From assembly GCA_944383405.1 (NCBI GenBank), contig CALWPL010000007.1, forward strand, positions 1 to 52,233: a stretch of DNA of 52,233 nucleotides, written 5' to 3'. The notes beneath the pieces are model-generated. The model was given only the letters and a program-made list of their open reading frames with translations, did not search any database and was not told the DNA's origin. Both the position numbers and the translations under genes were made by a program. This stretch comes from an uncultured Clostridia bacterium. Lineage in GTDB: Bacteria; Bacillota; Clostridia; Christensenellales; UBA1242. Shown here in pieces: positions 26,254 through 34,806 of this stretch. The first letter of the stretch is position 1; every line of letters starts with the position of its first letter.

Positions 26254-27697
26254 CTTCCTTCTCCTTTCTTATCATTCTTGTCTTATTCTTATTTGGAATA
26301 CTTTCTGGACGAGAAGTCATCGTTGTTAAACTATCTTTTAAAACAAAGTCTTTTAAATCTCCCTTGATATATGGCGTATAAGGTGCAAGATATGGGGTCG
26401 AAAAACTATCAAAATTACACAAATAAACTATTAAAAATAACATTCCTAAAATAATTCCATGAAAACCTAGCGTTCCACCTATTATTGCAAAAACAATTCT
26501 AAGTAGAGATATTTGCGAACTTTGATTTGGAATTATGTATACAGTTATAGCACTCAAAGCAACAATCATAACTCCTGGCGGACTCACTAGCCCTGCTTTA
26601 ACTGCGGTATCTCCTAAAATTAATGCCCCAACTATTGAAATTGCCATACCAAGATACTTTGGCATCCTAACACTTGCCTCAAACAATATGTCAAATAATA
26701 CTATAATAAAAAAGATTTCAAGAAAGGGATTAAGTGGCAAGTTTTGAGTCGTATTAACAATGGTTACTAAAAATTTAAGAGGTAATACTTTATAATGATA
26801 AAGTTGCAAGGCAATATACATTCCAGGTAAAAATATTGAAATAAAAAGTCCGAGTACCCTTATTATTCTCAATATTGATACTCTATGAGCATCTGAATAA
26901 TAGTCATTACTACTTTGAAAATCTTCAAACATTATATATGGAATAGTAAGTGCAATCGGCGTTCCATCAACAAGAATTACCACCCTACCTTCAAGTATTT
27001 TTGCACACGCTATGTCAGGCTTTTCGCAATTACCAACTTGTCTAAAAATTGAATTTGGCTTGTTTTCTAAAAACTTAACTAAATAATAACTATCCATTAC
27101 CCCATCAATATCATAATTTGATAGTTTCTTTTTTATCTCATCAACTACTTTTATATCTACAATGTCATTAAAATAAACTAGGTTTACTCTTGTCTTAGTC
27201 CGCCTTCCAACAACTATCTCTTCTACCTTTAAATTTTTTGATGGAAGTCTTTTTCTTATTAAAGATAAATTAATTTTTAGTGTTTCCGTAAATCCTTCTC
27301 TTGGTCCACTAATTACCGTTGAAGTCGGTGGCTCTTCTACCCCACGCCCAGGATACATTACAGTATTAAACCCAAGAGCCCTATTATCTCCATCTATAAA
27401 TAAAACGGCAAAACCCCTGAGAATTTTATTTTCAATATCTTTTTCTTCCAAAATCTCGGCATTGCAAAAATTAATTATTTCATCTTGTAATTCTTCAAGC
27501 GTAAAATCTTTTTCTATAAATCTATTTATGGGAAAAATAATGCTTCTATTAATTTCTTCTTGATTGCACAACTCATCAATAAAAATAATAGACATCTTTT
27601 TTTTGCCTAAATCAATATTTTTTGTAATAATGTCAGGGCTATCTAAAAACTCTTTTTTAATACCAAGCACCCTTTTTTCTGCAATAATATTATCCAT
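26231..27697 (-). CDS. GerA family spore germination protein
   Basis: 488 residues. The N-terminal soluble half carries family motifs (SPDIITKNIDLGKKKMSIIFIDEL, GRGVEEPPTSTVISGPREGFTETLKINLSLIRKRL, KVEEIVVGRRTKTRVNLVYF, the GRVVILVDGTPIALTIP segment). The C-terminal half has about five membrane helices. It forms the germinant receptor with GerB and GerC in the forespore inner membrane. No Shine-Dalgarno sequence precedes ATG 27697; instead a CATACTA element lies at 27703-27709, see the promoter entry. Confidence 0.94.
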   Translation of the reverse strand: MDNIIAEKRVLGIKKEFLDSPDIITKNIDLGKKKMSIIFIDELCNQEEINRSIIFPINRFIEKDFTLEELQDEIINFCNAEILEEKDIENKILRGFAVLFIDGDNRALGFNTVMYPGRGVEEPPTSTVISGPREGFTETLKINLSLIRKRLPSKNLKVEEIVVGRRTKTRVNLVYFNDIVDIKVVDEIKKKLSNYDIDGVMDSYYLVKFLENKPNSIFRQVGNCEKPDIACAKILEGRVVILVDGTPIALTIPYIMFEDFQSSNDYYSDAHRVSILRIIRVLGLFISIFLPGMYIALQLYHYKVLPLKFLVTIVNTTQNLPLNPFLEIFFIIVLFDILFEASVRMPKYLGMAISIVGALILGDTAVKAGLVSPPGVMIVALSAITVYIIPNQSSQISLLRIVFAIIGGTLGFHGIILGMLFLIVYLCNFDSFSTPYLAPYTPYIKGDLKDFVLKDSLTTMTSRPESIPNKNKTRMIRKEKEDAKDSNN

Positions 27698-27702
27698 ACA
27701 CT

Positions 27703-27731
27703 TAGTATGAAAATTTAAAAAAAATTTATTC
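27703..27731 (-). promoter_or_regulatory. Sigma-G-like promoter of gerABC
   Basis: Minus strand shows -10 CATACTA (27703-27709), an exact match to the forespore sigma-G/F -10, and a GAATA-type -35 (AGAATA) 17 bases upstream. The -10 ends six bases before the gerA ATG, so transcription would begin at or next to the start codon. Sigma-G control is what is known for gerA operons in Bacillus. Confidence 0.5.
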
Positions 27732-28126
27732 TAATATTTTTTGATTTAACTTCATAAAAAATTTCTTTTGCAATATCATTTTATTTAAGTTATTGAAAAA
27801 TTTTAAAAACAAAAAATAAAATCAAAAAATAAATTTTTAAAATGTATAAAATTTATGCATAATTTGTTTGACAATAAAATTTTTGTCGTGTATATTTGTA
27901 GAGATTTTTGTCGATAATCTTAGAGTTATCCACAATTAAATACAAAAAAAATAGGAGAAATAAGCAAACTATTTCTTCTATTTTTGCGTCAAAAATGTGG
28001 ATAAGTGGATAACTTTTGTGGATAACTCCATAGTTATGCACATTTTTGAGTAAAAATTCACTAAACTTTATAATTATTAATAAATTGAATTTTTTAAAAA
28101 AATGTTGATAAGTCAATAACTTTTAA
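27710..28126. other. Candidate DnaA-box cluster / oriC part
   Basis: A gene-free AT-rich region of about 415 bases. It contains TTATCCACA at 27926-27934, TGTGGATAA at 27996-28004 and 28017-28025, AGTGGATAA (one mismatch) at 28004-28012, and TTATGCACA at 28034-28042: five DnaA-box-like sites in 117 bases with mixed orientation, flanked by A/T-rich tracts able to unwind. Origin function is inference; it could also be a DnaA-titrating or DnaA-regulated site. Confidence 0.55.
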
Positions 28127-29470
28127 CTACTTTGTAAATTCCTTTTTCTTTACGCTATATGCCATTTTTGTATTGTTATCTATTTTGACCTTATCACTTA
28201 TTTCAACGCCAAGAATACATAGAATTTCATTATTGTCAGCAAGAACAGGAAGGCTATCTCTTAACCTATTTGGTATTTTTTTATCAATTAAATAACTCTT
28301 TAAACTCTTACTTCCGCCACCAAATTTAGTGAAAACATCTCCTGCTTTCCTTGTTCTCCAAATCGCAGTCTCAGGAATTTTTTTGCAATCCATTAAAAGA
28401 ACTCCTTCTTCATTATCAAACTTTTTAGTTCTTTTAACTTGAATAATGCAAACATCTGCAAAATTAATTTTTCCAACCTCAAAAGGATAAGTCTCAACTA
28501 TTTCTTTCTTTTCATGAATAAATAAAGTTATATAATCATATTCTTTTTGTGCAACAAGAGAATTTGGAAGATTTATTTTTTTACCATTTTCCATATTTAC
28601 AAGAGACTTTATAAGTTCAATGTGCTTTCTTTCAATATCTTGTGTAACTCCAATCTTTGAAAGCGTATCAAAAATAATTCTATTTATTACACTAGGTTCA
28701 TAGTGAAAATACATCAAAGGAATTTTAGCCGTTTTATCATTTATTATAACCCCATCTCGTCTTACATGACTTAAAATAAATTCATTATCTTCTCGGCACG
28801 CCTTACTAAAATTAACTAAATTTTGCTCAACGCCTTCCCACCTTTTTTTAAGTTCTGGCATTATTATATTCCTAAGAAAGTTTCTATTATAAGTTGTATC
28901 AATATTTGTTTCGTCATCAACATACTTTATGTCATTTATTGCTAAGTACTTTAAAATATCTTCTTTACTAATATCTAAAAAAGGTCTTATATAATTTCCC
29001 TGTCTAACTTGCTCCATTCCACACGCCCCATTAAGACCAGCCCCACGCAAAATGTGCATCAAAATAGTTTCCGCTTGGTCTGATAAGTGATGTGCAAGAG
29101 CAATTTTATCTACCTTATTTTCTTCAAGCAATTTTTCAAAAACACCATACCTTGCTATCCTTGCCCCTTCTTCAACTCCAATATTTTTACTATCTGCAAC
29201 TCGTCTAGCATCAACAGAAAACTTCCAACATGGAATTCCATTATCATTACAATATGTTTTTACAAATAAAGCGTCTCCTAATGAGTTTTCTCCCCTTAGC
29301 ATATGATCAATAGTAATTCCTACAACTTCACAATCTAAATCTTCTTTATGTTCATTTAAAAAATTAAGTAAAGCCATAGAGTCTGCCCCACCGCTTACTG
29401 CAACTCCTATAACTTCGCCAGGCTTTATCATGTTATATTTTTTTATACTTTCTAAAACTTCTTTTTCCAT
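28127..29470 (-). CDS. tilS: tRNA(Ile)-lysidine synthase
   Basis: 447 residues. N-type ATP pyrophosphatase P-loop SGGADS at 26-31, HHLSDQAETILMHILRGAGLNG (the HHxDDQxET-like motif with Ser), a middle TilS domain and a C-terminal domain (KFGGGSKSLKSYLIDKKIPNRLRDSLPVL). It modifies C34 of tRNA-Ile(CAU) to lysidine so that AUA is read as Ile. spoIIE lies just upstream, as in the Bacillus spoIIE-tilS-hprT-ftsH region, although hprT and ftsH do not follow here. Confidence 0.95.
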   Translation of the reverse strand: MEKEVLESIKKYNMIKPGEVIGVAVSGGADSMALLNFLNEHKEDLDCEVVGITIDHMLRGENSLGDALFVKTYCNDNGIPCWKFSVDARRVADSKNIGVEEGARIARYGVFEKLLEENKVDKIALAHHLSDQAETILMHILRGAGLNGACGMEQVRQGNYIRPFLDISKEDILKYLAINDIKYVDDETNIDTTYNRNFLRNIIMPELKKRWEGVEQNLVNFSKACREDNEFILSHVRRDGVIINDKTAKIPLMYFHYEPSVINRIIFDTLSKIGVTQDIERKHIELIKSLVNMENGKKINLPNSLVAQKEYDYITLFIHEKKEIVETYPFEVGKINFADVCIIQVKRTKKFDNEEGVLLMDCKKIPETAIWRTRKAGDVFTKFGGGSKSLKSYLIDKKIPNRLRDSLPVLADNNEILCILGVEISDKVKIDNNTKMAYSVKKKEFTK

Positions 29471-29659
29471 AGTAATAAAATTATATACTAAATATTTATT
29501 AATTTCAATAGTAGATTTTAATTTTTTATAAATTTAAAATTTATAACTAAAATCTTATATTAAAAATTAGTAATAGTAGGCTATTTATCTTATGAACTTT
29601 CTAATAAAAAAACAACTTTTATTCATAAATTTGCATAAAAATATCCATTTTTAACGGCT

Positions 29660-29699
29660 CTATTCACAGGTTATTCACAATTGTGAATATTTATGCATA
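29660..29699. repeat. Small cluster of DnaA-box-like sites
   Basis: TTATTCACA (29671-29679) matches TTATNCACA exactly; CTATTCACA (29660-29668), TGTGAATAT (29682-29690) and TTATGCATA (29691-29699) each differ by one base. They sit between spoIIE and tilS, slightly overlapping the spoIIE stop. TTCACAATTGTGAA (29674-29687) is also a perfect palindrome. Confidence 0.4.
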
Positions 29700-32009
29700 G
29701 TTGTAATATAACTTTCCAACAAGAACTGTCATGTCATCATTTGGATAGTTTTTTTGTGTTAATTTTGCTTTATTTAAAATGCAGTCTGCCACTTCTTGCG
29801 GACTTTTTGAAGGCATATATTTTAAATATTCTTCTAAATTTTCTTCTCCTAGTGCATCGACAATGCCATCACTCATCATAACAACAAAATCATCTGGCGT
29901 TAAAACTGTTTTAGTAACTCGTGGAGATATTTCATCTAGTATGCCAAGCGGCAAACTATTACTTTCTATTTTTGAAACTTCTTCTCCATTTTTAATGTAC
30001 CCCACTGTTGCCCCTTGTTTTATAAAATCTACTTCGCCATTTTTTAAATCAATAACACTAACATCTAATGCAGAAAAAACATTTTCACTTGTAAGATTAA
30101 GAAGTTTATTTACACAAGACAAAATCGTCTCGTCATCATACCCTGCTTTATAAAAATTCTCAATTAAATTTATTGAAGTTTCACTCTTTTTACTTGCCTT
30201 TTCTCCTGACCCCATTCCATCACATATTGCCATCATATACTTACCACTTGATAGTTTTATCATTGAATGAGTATCTCCGCTATTATCATTTCCACCCTTT
30301 GTCATCTGAGCAACTCCTATTGCCATATCATAAGTTGGGGCTGTTTTGTATGATACATAGGTTAAATTGCTATCTATACTTGGAAGTATTTCATCAAGCA
30401 CCATTTTACTTGGGCAAAAAGAATTTAATACTTTTAATATCTTGTCATTGTCAAAATCTATTGTGCGTAAAATCATAGAAACAACATTCGTTTTTTCATC
30501 TTTCTCAAAACAAACAACTTCACTTGGAACAATGTCGTTATAAATAAGACTCTCTTTTATCTGTTTTTCAAACTTGTGGTCTAAATTTACTGTCTCATTT
30601 GCTTCTTTTGAAAGTTCAGTTAATATATGCGAAACTCCTTTTAACTGCTCGGCAATCAATAACTTGCTACTATCAAGATCAGAATTTATCTTTGCATAAT
30701 TTTTATAATCTTGAAGAAGAGAATTTAGAGAATTTACAACCTGATTTAATTTAACACATCTCATAGTTAAATACTGTGGAAGGTCAATAAGCGTAATTTT
30801 TCCTTTTTCGAACCCAGCGTTAATTAGGTTTTCAAAAATCTTTTTTAATTCAGAATTAAAACCCCTTAAACATTTAACCTTGTTATTGCAATTCTCACAA
30901 TTTTCCCTTATTACTTCACTACAAAGCATACTTTTTGCACCCTTTTCATCCAAGTGCCCTTTAACAAGTTTTCTAAAACTCTTATCCATTTCATAAAAAA
31001 TCTCAGCCGTATATAAAAGTTTTTTGCTTGTTTGCATTTTGTTTTGATTTAAAATATTTTTAAGCGTATTATCTTCCCTATATAAAAACATATTCCTACT
31101 TGCATCTTTTAAAATCTTTGAAGGGATTATAAGATAAACAATGCTAATAGTAACTGTCGGCATAAAAGTCCAAATATTTACTACCCCAAACAACTTCAAG
31201 AACAAATTTAAACAAACATCAATAGCCAATAAAACTATAACAGAATAAACTCTATTTAAACTTTTAAAAATATAATTTCCTACCGCCACCACACTAAATA
31301 GTGTAACATATTCAAGTGCCCCAGCACACAAAAACGCCCCCAACCCACCAACAACTCCAAGCACAACATTAAACCCATTTGGCAACATATAGCCACCAAA
31401 TAACACAATCATAAACCCAACAAGTTTTACTATGTCAAAAGCAAAAATGTTAATATTTTGTAGTCCACAAAAAAATATTGCAAGTAATACTCCCCCACAT
31501 ACAATCTCATCTACATTTAGATTTAGGTTAAATTTTCTCGAAGACAAAACCTTAAAAAAATTGGAACAACAAAGCATAAACACAATATTTAAAAGTACAT
31601 CTACAATACTTATGTAAACACTCTCAATGCTTTCAAATTGAAAATATACATAAATTATGCCTATTAAAAAAGTATAAAGACTCAAAAGCCACAATGACGC
31701 CTTTTTATTGCTTTTCTTATACAAAAAAGAAATAAGCCCACCAGTTAAACAACAAATAAGCCCAAAAATAATCGAAAAAACACTGGCATCATGTAAAACA
31801 AGGGACGCCATATACGACAAGGATAAATAATATATGTTTTCTCCAAGAAAAGCAAGAGACAAGAAAAACCCAAAAAAACTTGGCGAATAAACACCCATTA
31901 TCTTTGCATTAAAAAATATGTAAAATAAAACAAAATAAAGAAAATATTTTAAAAACCCAAACACTCCATTCTTTTTTAAATCAATTACTTTACCTGCTTT
32001 TCTCCCCAT
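29691..32009 (-). CDS. spoIIE: Stage II sporulation protein E (SpoIIE)
   Basis: 772 residues; Bacillus SpoIIE is ~827. About ten N-terminal membrane helices span residues ~15-300, a coiled oligomerisation region carries a Cys cluster (CENCNNKVKC), and the C-terminal PP2C phosphatase has DGMGSG at 597-602 and MMSDGIVDALGE near the end. It dephosphorylates SpoIIAA to release sigma-F in the forespore and acts at the polar septum. Ribosome binding site AGGAG before ATG. A TTTGTCAAA element about 110 bases upstream resembles a Spo0A box. It marks the organism as a spore-former. Confidence 0.95.
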   Translation of the reverse strand: MGRKAGKVIDLKKNGVFGFLKYFLYFVLFYIFFNAKIMGVYSPSFFGFFLSLAFLGENIYYLSLSYMASLVLHDASVFSIIFGLICCLTGGLISFLYKKSNKKASLWLLSLYTFLIGIIYVYFQFESIESVYISIVDVLLNIVFMLCCSNFFKVLSSRKFNLNLNVDEIVCGGVLLAIFFCGLQNINIFAFDIVKLVGFMIVLFGGYMLPNGFNVVLGVVGGLGAFLCAGALEYVTLFSVVAVGNYIFKSLNRVYSVIVLLAIDVCLNLFLKLFGVVNIWTFMPTVTISIVYLIIPSKILKDASRNMFLYREDNTLKNILNQNKMQTSKKLLYTAEIFYEMDKSFRKLVKGHLDEKGAKSMLCSEVIRENCENCNNKVKCLRGFNSELKKIFENLINAGFEKGKITLIDLPQYLTMRCVKLNQVVNSLNSLLQDYKNYAKINSDLDSSKLLIAEQLKGVSHILTELSKEANETVNLDHKFEKQIKESLIYNDIVPSEVVCFEKDEKTNVVSMILRTIDFDNDKILKVLNSFCPSKMVLDEILPSIDSNLTYVSYKTAPTYDMAIGVAQMTKGGNDNSGDTHSMIKLSSGKYMMAICDGMGSGEKASKKSETSINLIENFYKAGYDDETILSCVNKLLNLTSENVFSALDVSVIDLKNGEVDFIKQGATVGYIKNGEEVSKIESNSLPLGILDEISPRVTKTVLTPDDFVVMMSDGIVDALGEENLEEYLKYMPSKSPQEVADCILNKAKLTQKNYPNDDMTVLVGKLYYNYA

Positions 32010-32322
32010 ACCCTTTTATCTCCTATGAGTAATCACAGGTTATATTAACAAATACTTTTTACTAAATACTAAAAAATAATAGATTTATTTTTCTATTTTT
32101 GTCTTTATTTGTTTTATTTGTCAAATTGCACTTCTATTTATGTAAAAATACTAATTTTAGTTTACTATTTCAAAAACTAATATAGTAAAATATATTTTTT
32201 TATAATTTACTTTATTTTACTAGTTTCAAAATTAAGTAACCTTAACACTTATTTTTTAGTTTTGTTTTAATCTCAAATACTAAATAAAGTTACCTTAAAA
32301 TTAAAATCTTACGAGCAATTTA
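32010..32322. promoter_or_regulatory. spoIIE upstream region with possible Spo0A box
   Basis: A gene-free, about 85% A+T region. TTTGTCAAA at 32117-32125 fits the Spo0A-box consensus TTTGTCRAA; on the minus strand it includes TTGACA, as in Spo0A-activated sigma-A promoters. A clear -10 at the expected long spacing is not evident. Nothing else recognisable is present. Confidence 0.35.
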
Positions 32323-32706
32323 TTAATTTAGTTTTAGCCTTTGCTGTTGCAAACTCAAATCTTCATCGCTACTTCTATTTTCACTGTCTCCATGTGGTAT
32401 TATATGATAATGCAAATGATCAACCACTTGCCCTGCTTCTTTCCCATTTGCATTCATTATCAAAACCCCACTAAATTTAAGGTCGTTTACATAATGCCTT
32501 GCAATCTTTTGAACTGCTAGTATTACCTTTTGCAACAACTCTTCTGTGCAATCAATAGAATTGACAAAGTGTTCTTTTGGAATTACAAGAGTGTGCCCGT
32601 ATTGCTTTTTTGCTATATCAAGAAAAGCATATGTATATTCATCTTCATAAATTTTATAACTAGGGCTCTCCCCTTTTACTATCTTACAAAAAATACAATC
32701 TTCCAT
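32323..32706 (-). CDS. HIT family nucleotide hydrolase/transferase
   Basis: 127 residues. The start CIFCKIVKGESPSYKIYEDE and the catalytic histidine triad VVDHLHYHIIP (~92-102) are those of bacterial HIT (Hint-like) proteins, which hydrolyse nucleoside phosphoramidates and similar conjugates. The N-terminal CxxC may bind zinc but the further zinc ligands of PKCI-type Hint are not all evident. Ribosome binding site AAAGGAAG. Single-gene unit. Confidence 0.92.
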   Translation of the reverse strand: MEDCIFCKIVKGESPSYKIYEDEYTYAFLDIAKKQYGHTLVIPKEHFVNSIDCTEELLQKVILAVQKIARHYVNDLKFSGVLIMNANGKEAGQVVDHLHYHIIPHGDSENRSSDEDLSLQQQRLKLN

Positions 32707-32812
32707 GTCTTTTACTTCCTTTTAATGTCTTTTATATTTTACATCCTTTTTTTGTTTTTTAAAACTTTTTTTTGCACTTTGTACAAATTTTTTAGATTTA
32801 AATTATTTTTTA

Positions 32813-32841
32813 TTGATTTTATCACTCTTTAATGTTATATT
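32813..32841 (+). promoter_or_regulatory. Promoter of the small membrane protein gene
   Basis: -35 TTGATT (32813-32818), 17-base spacer, -10 TATATT (32836-32841), with ribosome binding site AAAGGAG before the ATG at 32872. Confidence 0.65.
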
Positions 32842-32871
32842 ATCATTAATAATACAAAAGGAGTTTTTACA

Positions 32872-33201
32872 ATGGAAGAAGAAAATCCAATTAAAAAATT
32901 ACTATTATTTTTAGGTGAACTCATTGCAATCATTATGATAATAAGATACGCTCTCTTAATTGTCGAAAATTATTATCATTTCTTGCCAACTAGCGGTGTC
33001 ATTTATGACATTATAAATTATGTCGGCTTGTATGCACCTATGGCACTTATGATTTGTGTAGGACTTAGTGCTATTTGGGGAAAATCTGATTTGCTTAAAC
33101 TTATATTCATAATTATTTGTGCTGCAATAGTTATCTTTACTTTCTTCCCAGGAGTAAGAGATACAATAACTAACTACATTGGTGTAACTCCAGCACCATA
33201 A
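32872..33201 (+). CDS. Small hypothetical membrane protein
   Basis: 109 residues with three predicted membrane helices (about 9-31, 46-68, 75-93) and short charged ends; no family recognised. It is the only plus-strand gene in a 26-kb stretch of minus-strand genes and has its own promoter and terminator, so it is probably a real, separately expressed gene rather than a chance open frame. Ribosome binding site AAAGGAG. Confidence 0.75.
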   Translation: MEEENPIKKLLLFLGELIAIIMIIRYALLIVENYYHFLPTSGVIYDIINYVGLYAPMALMICVGLSAIWGKSDLLKLIFIIICAAIVIFTFFPGVRDTITNYIGVTPAP

Positions 33202-33215
33202 CAAAACTTTTACTA

Positions 33216-33247
33216 AAAAGGACTTAGAATTTTTCTAAGTCTTTTTT
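33216..33247 (+). terminator. Terminator of the small membrane protein gene
   Basis: Stem GACTTAGA (33221-33228) / TCTAAGTC (33234-33241) flanked by A-run and followed by TTTTTT. Confidence 0.85.
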
Positions 33248-33481
33248 CATTTGCAATGCCAGTACAAATAAAGTGTTTAGTTTAATTAAAACTAATATAA
33301 AAATCTTAACTATTTGTAAATTACCCCTAAAAGTTAGATAATTTAAAGAAACCTTCTTTTTATAAAAGCCTTTTGCTTTACTAACTTTGAATTCAATTGA
33401 CATTTTTATATTAATTTTCTTCTATAAAAAATTATTCTCATTTGTTAGTTTTTTATAAAGAATGTATTTATATTAAATATC

Positions 33482-34690
33482 TTATCTCTCCTTCCTTAAA
33501 ATATCTCCTTTTTGAAGGTTTAAATTAGAACATATGTAAACTTGTTCTTGAACATTTTTTGCGTCCATAATCTCTTCATTATTTTTATTGTACATTTTTT
33601 CAATTTTGATAACCTTATTAAAATTTTGAGTCGGAGATAAAACTTCAAGACTGTCGCCTACCTTAAATCTATTTCTTTGCTCAACACAAATTTTTTTGCC
33701 ATCGCTAGAAACAACTACCCCTACAAAGTCATGCGTTTGCTTAGGCTCACTACTTTCTAAACATTCGCTTTCTTCTTTTTTCTTGTCCTTATAGTAAAAC
33801 CCTGTTGTATACCCCCTGTTACTAGCCTTATCTAACTCTTTTACAAGACTACCATCAAACGCATTACCTTCTAAAACATCGTTAAGCGCCCTTTTATAAG
33901 CATTGACAACAGTTGCTACATAATATGAAGTTTTCATTCTTCCTTCAATCTTAAAACTCGTAACTCCACAATCTATAAGGTCTTTTAAATGCTCAATCAT
34001 GTTAAGGTCTTTGCTGTTTAAAATATATGTTCCATACTTATCTTCTTCAATAGGAAGTAGTTCGTTTTCCCTTGATACTTCGTGTATCATATACTTCCAC
34101 CTACACGCTTGAATACACTCTCCTTTGTTGCTACTTCTGTTTGACAAAAAATTACTAAGTAAACACCTGCCCGAATAACTTATACACATTGCCCCATGTA
34201 CAAAGGCTTCAAGTTCAACCTTATCCCCGACATAATCATGTATTTCCTTAATCTCACTAAGCGTTAGTTCTCTTGCAAGTACAATTCTCTTTACGCCAAA
34301 GTCCGCTAAAAACTTTGCCGTATACTTATTTGTAACATTAGCCTGAGTACTAACATGAATAGGCATGTTTGGAATATATTTTTTCACATACTCCATAATT
34401 CCAATATCGCAAATTATAAGCCCGTCTACACCACACTTATCAAGATATATTAAATAGTCCTTTAAATTCAAAAAATCACTATTGTGAGCGACAATATTGA
34501 CTGTTACATATGCCTTTACCTTATTACTATGACAAAATTCCACTGCTTCCTTTATCTCTTCATTTGTAAAATTATTTGCATACGCCCTAAGCCCAAAGTT
34601 CTTGCCACTAAAATAAACTGCGTCCGCCCCAAAATAGACAGCCGTCTTTAACTTTTCCATATTGCCCGCTGGACTTAAAATCTCATACAT
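33482..34690 (-). CDS. Peptidase U32 family protein (TrhP-like tRNA hydroxylation factor)
   Basis: 402 residues. Family signature EAFVHGAMCISYSGRCLLS (~155-173), an additional Cys cluster (GECIQACRWKY), a TIM-barrel-like N-terminus (ILSPAGNMEKLKTAVYFGADAVY) and the C-terminal U32_C beta domain. YrrO/TrhP-type U32 proteins take part in 5-hydroxyuridine formation at tRNA position 34, with a probable Fe-S cluster on the cysteines. The older label is collagenase-like protease. Start ATG 34690 has GGGGAAAG upstream. It reads in the same direction as leuS but follows a terminator. Confidence 0.9.
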   Translation of the reverse strand: MYEILSPAGNMEKLKTAVYFGADAVYFSGKNFGLRAYANNFTNEEIKEAVEFCHSNKVKAYVTVNIVAHNSDFLNLKDYLIYLDKCGVDGLIICDIGIMEYVKKYIPNMPIHVSTQANVTNKYTAKFLADFGVKRIVLARELTLSEIKEIHDYVGDKVELEAFVHGAMCISYSGRCLLSNFLSNRSSNKGECIQACRWKYMIHEVSRENELLPIEEDKYGTYILNSKDLNMIEHLKDLIDCGVTSFKIEGRMKTSYYVATVVNAYKRALNDVLEGNAFDGSLVKELDKASNRGYTTGFYYKDKKKEESECLESSEPKQTHDFVGVVVSSDGKKICVEQRNRFKVGDSLEVLSPTQNFNKVIKIEKMYNKNNEEIMDAKNVQEQVYICSNLNLQKGDILRKER

Positions 34691-34768
34691 TTATGTCTTT
34701 CCCCTTTTTTGTGTATAATCAAAGCAAATTTGTTATTTAAAAATTATAATTAAAATATACATTAGTAT

Positions 34769-34802
34769 AAAAGTTCTCTTGTAAATTTGCAAGAGAACTT
34801 TT
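34769..34802 (-). terminator. Terminator of leuS
   Basis: Perfect 13-base stem AAAAGTTCTCTTG (34769-34781) / CAAGAGAACTTTT (34790-34802) directly after the leuS stop. Confidence 0.85.
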
Positions 34803-34806
34803 AATT

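Noticed and set aside
27853..28116. 87-residue open frame on the minus strand
   Set aside because: Covers the DnaA-box cluster, has no recognisable domain, no good ribosome binding site and stop-poor AT composition; judged chance.
33329..33390. AAAAGTTAG / CTAACTTT inverse match in the gap before the U32 gene
   Set aside because: Arms are short, AT-rich and about 45 bases apart; expected by chance in this composition.
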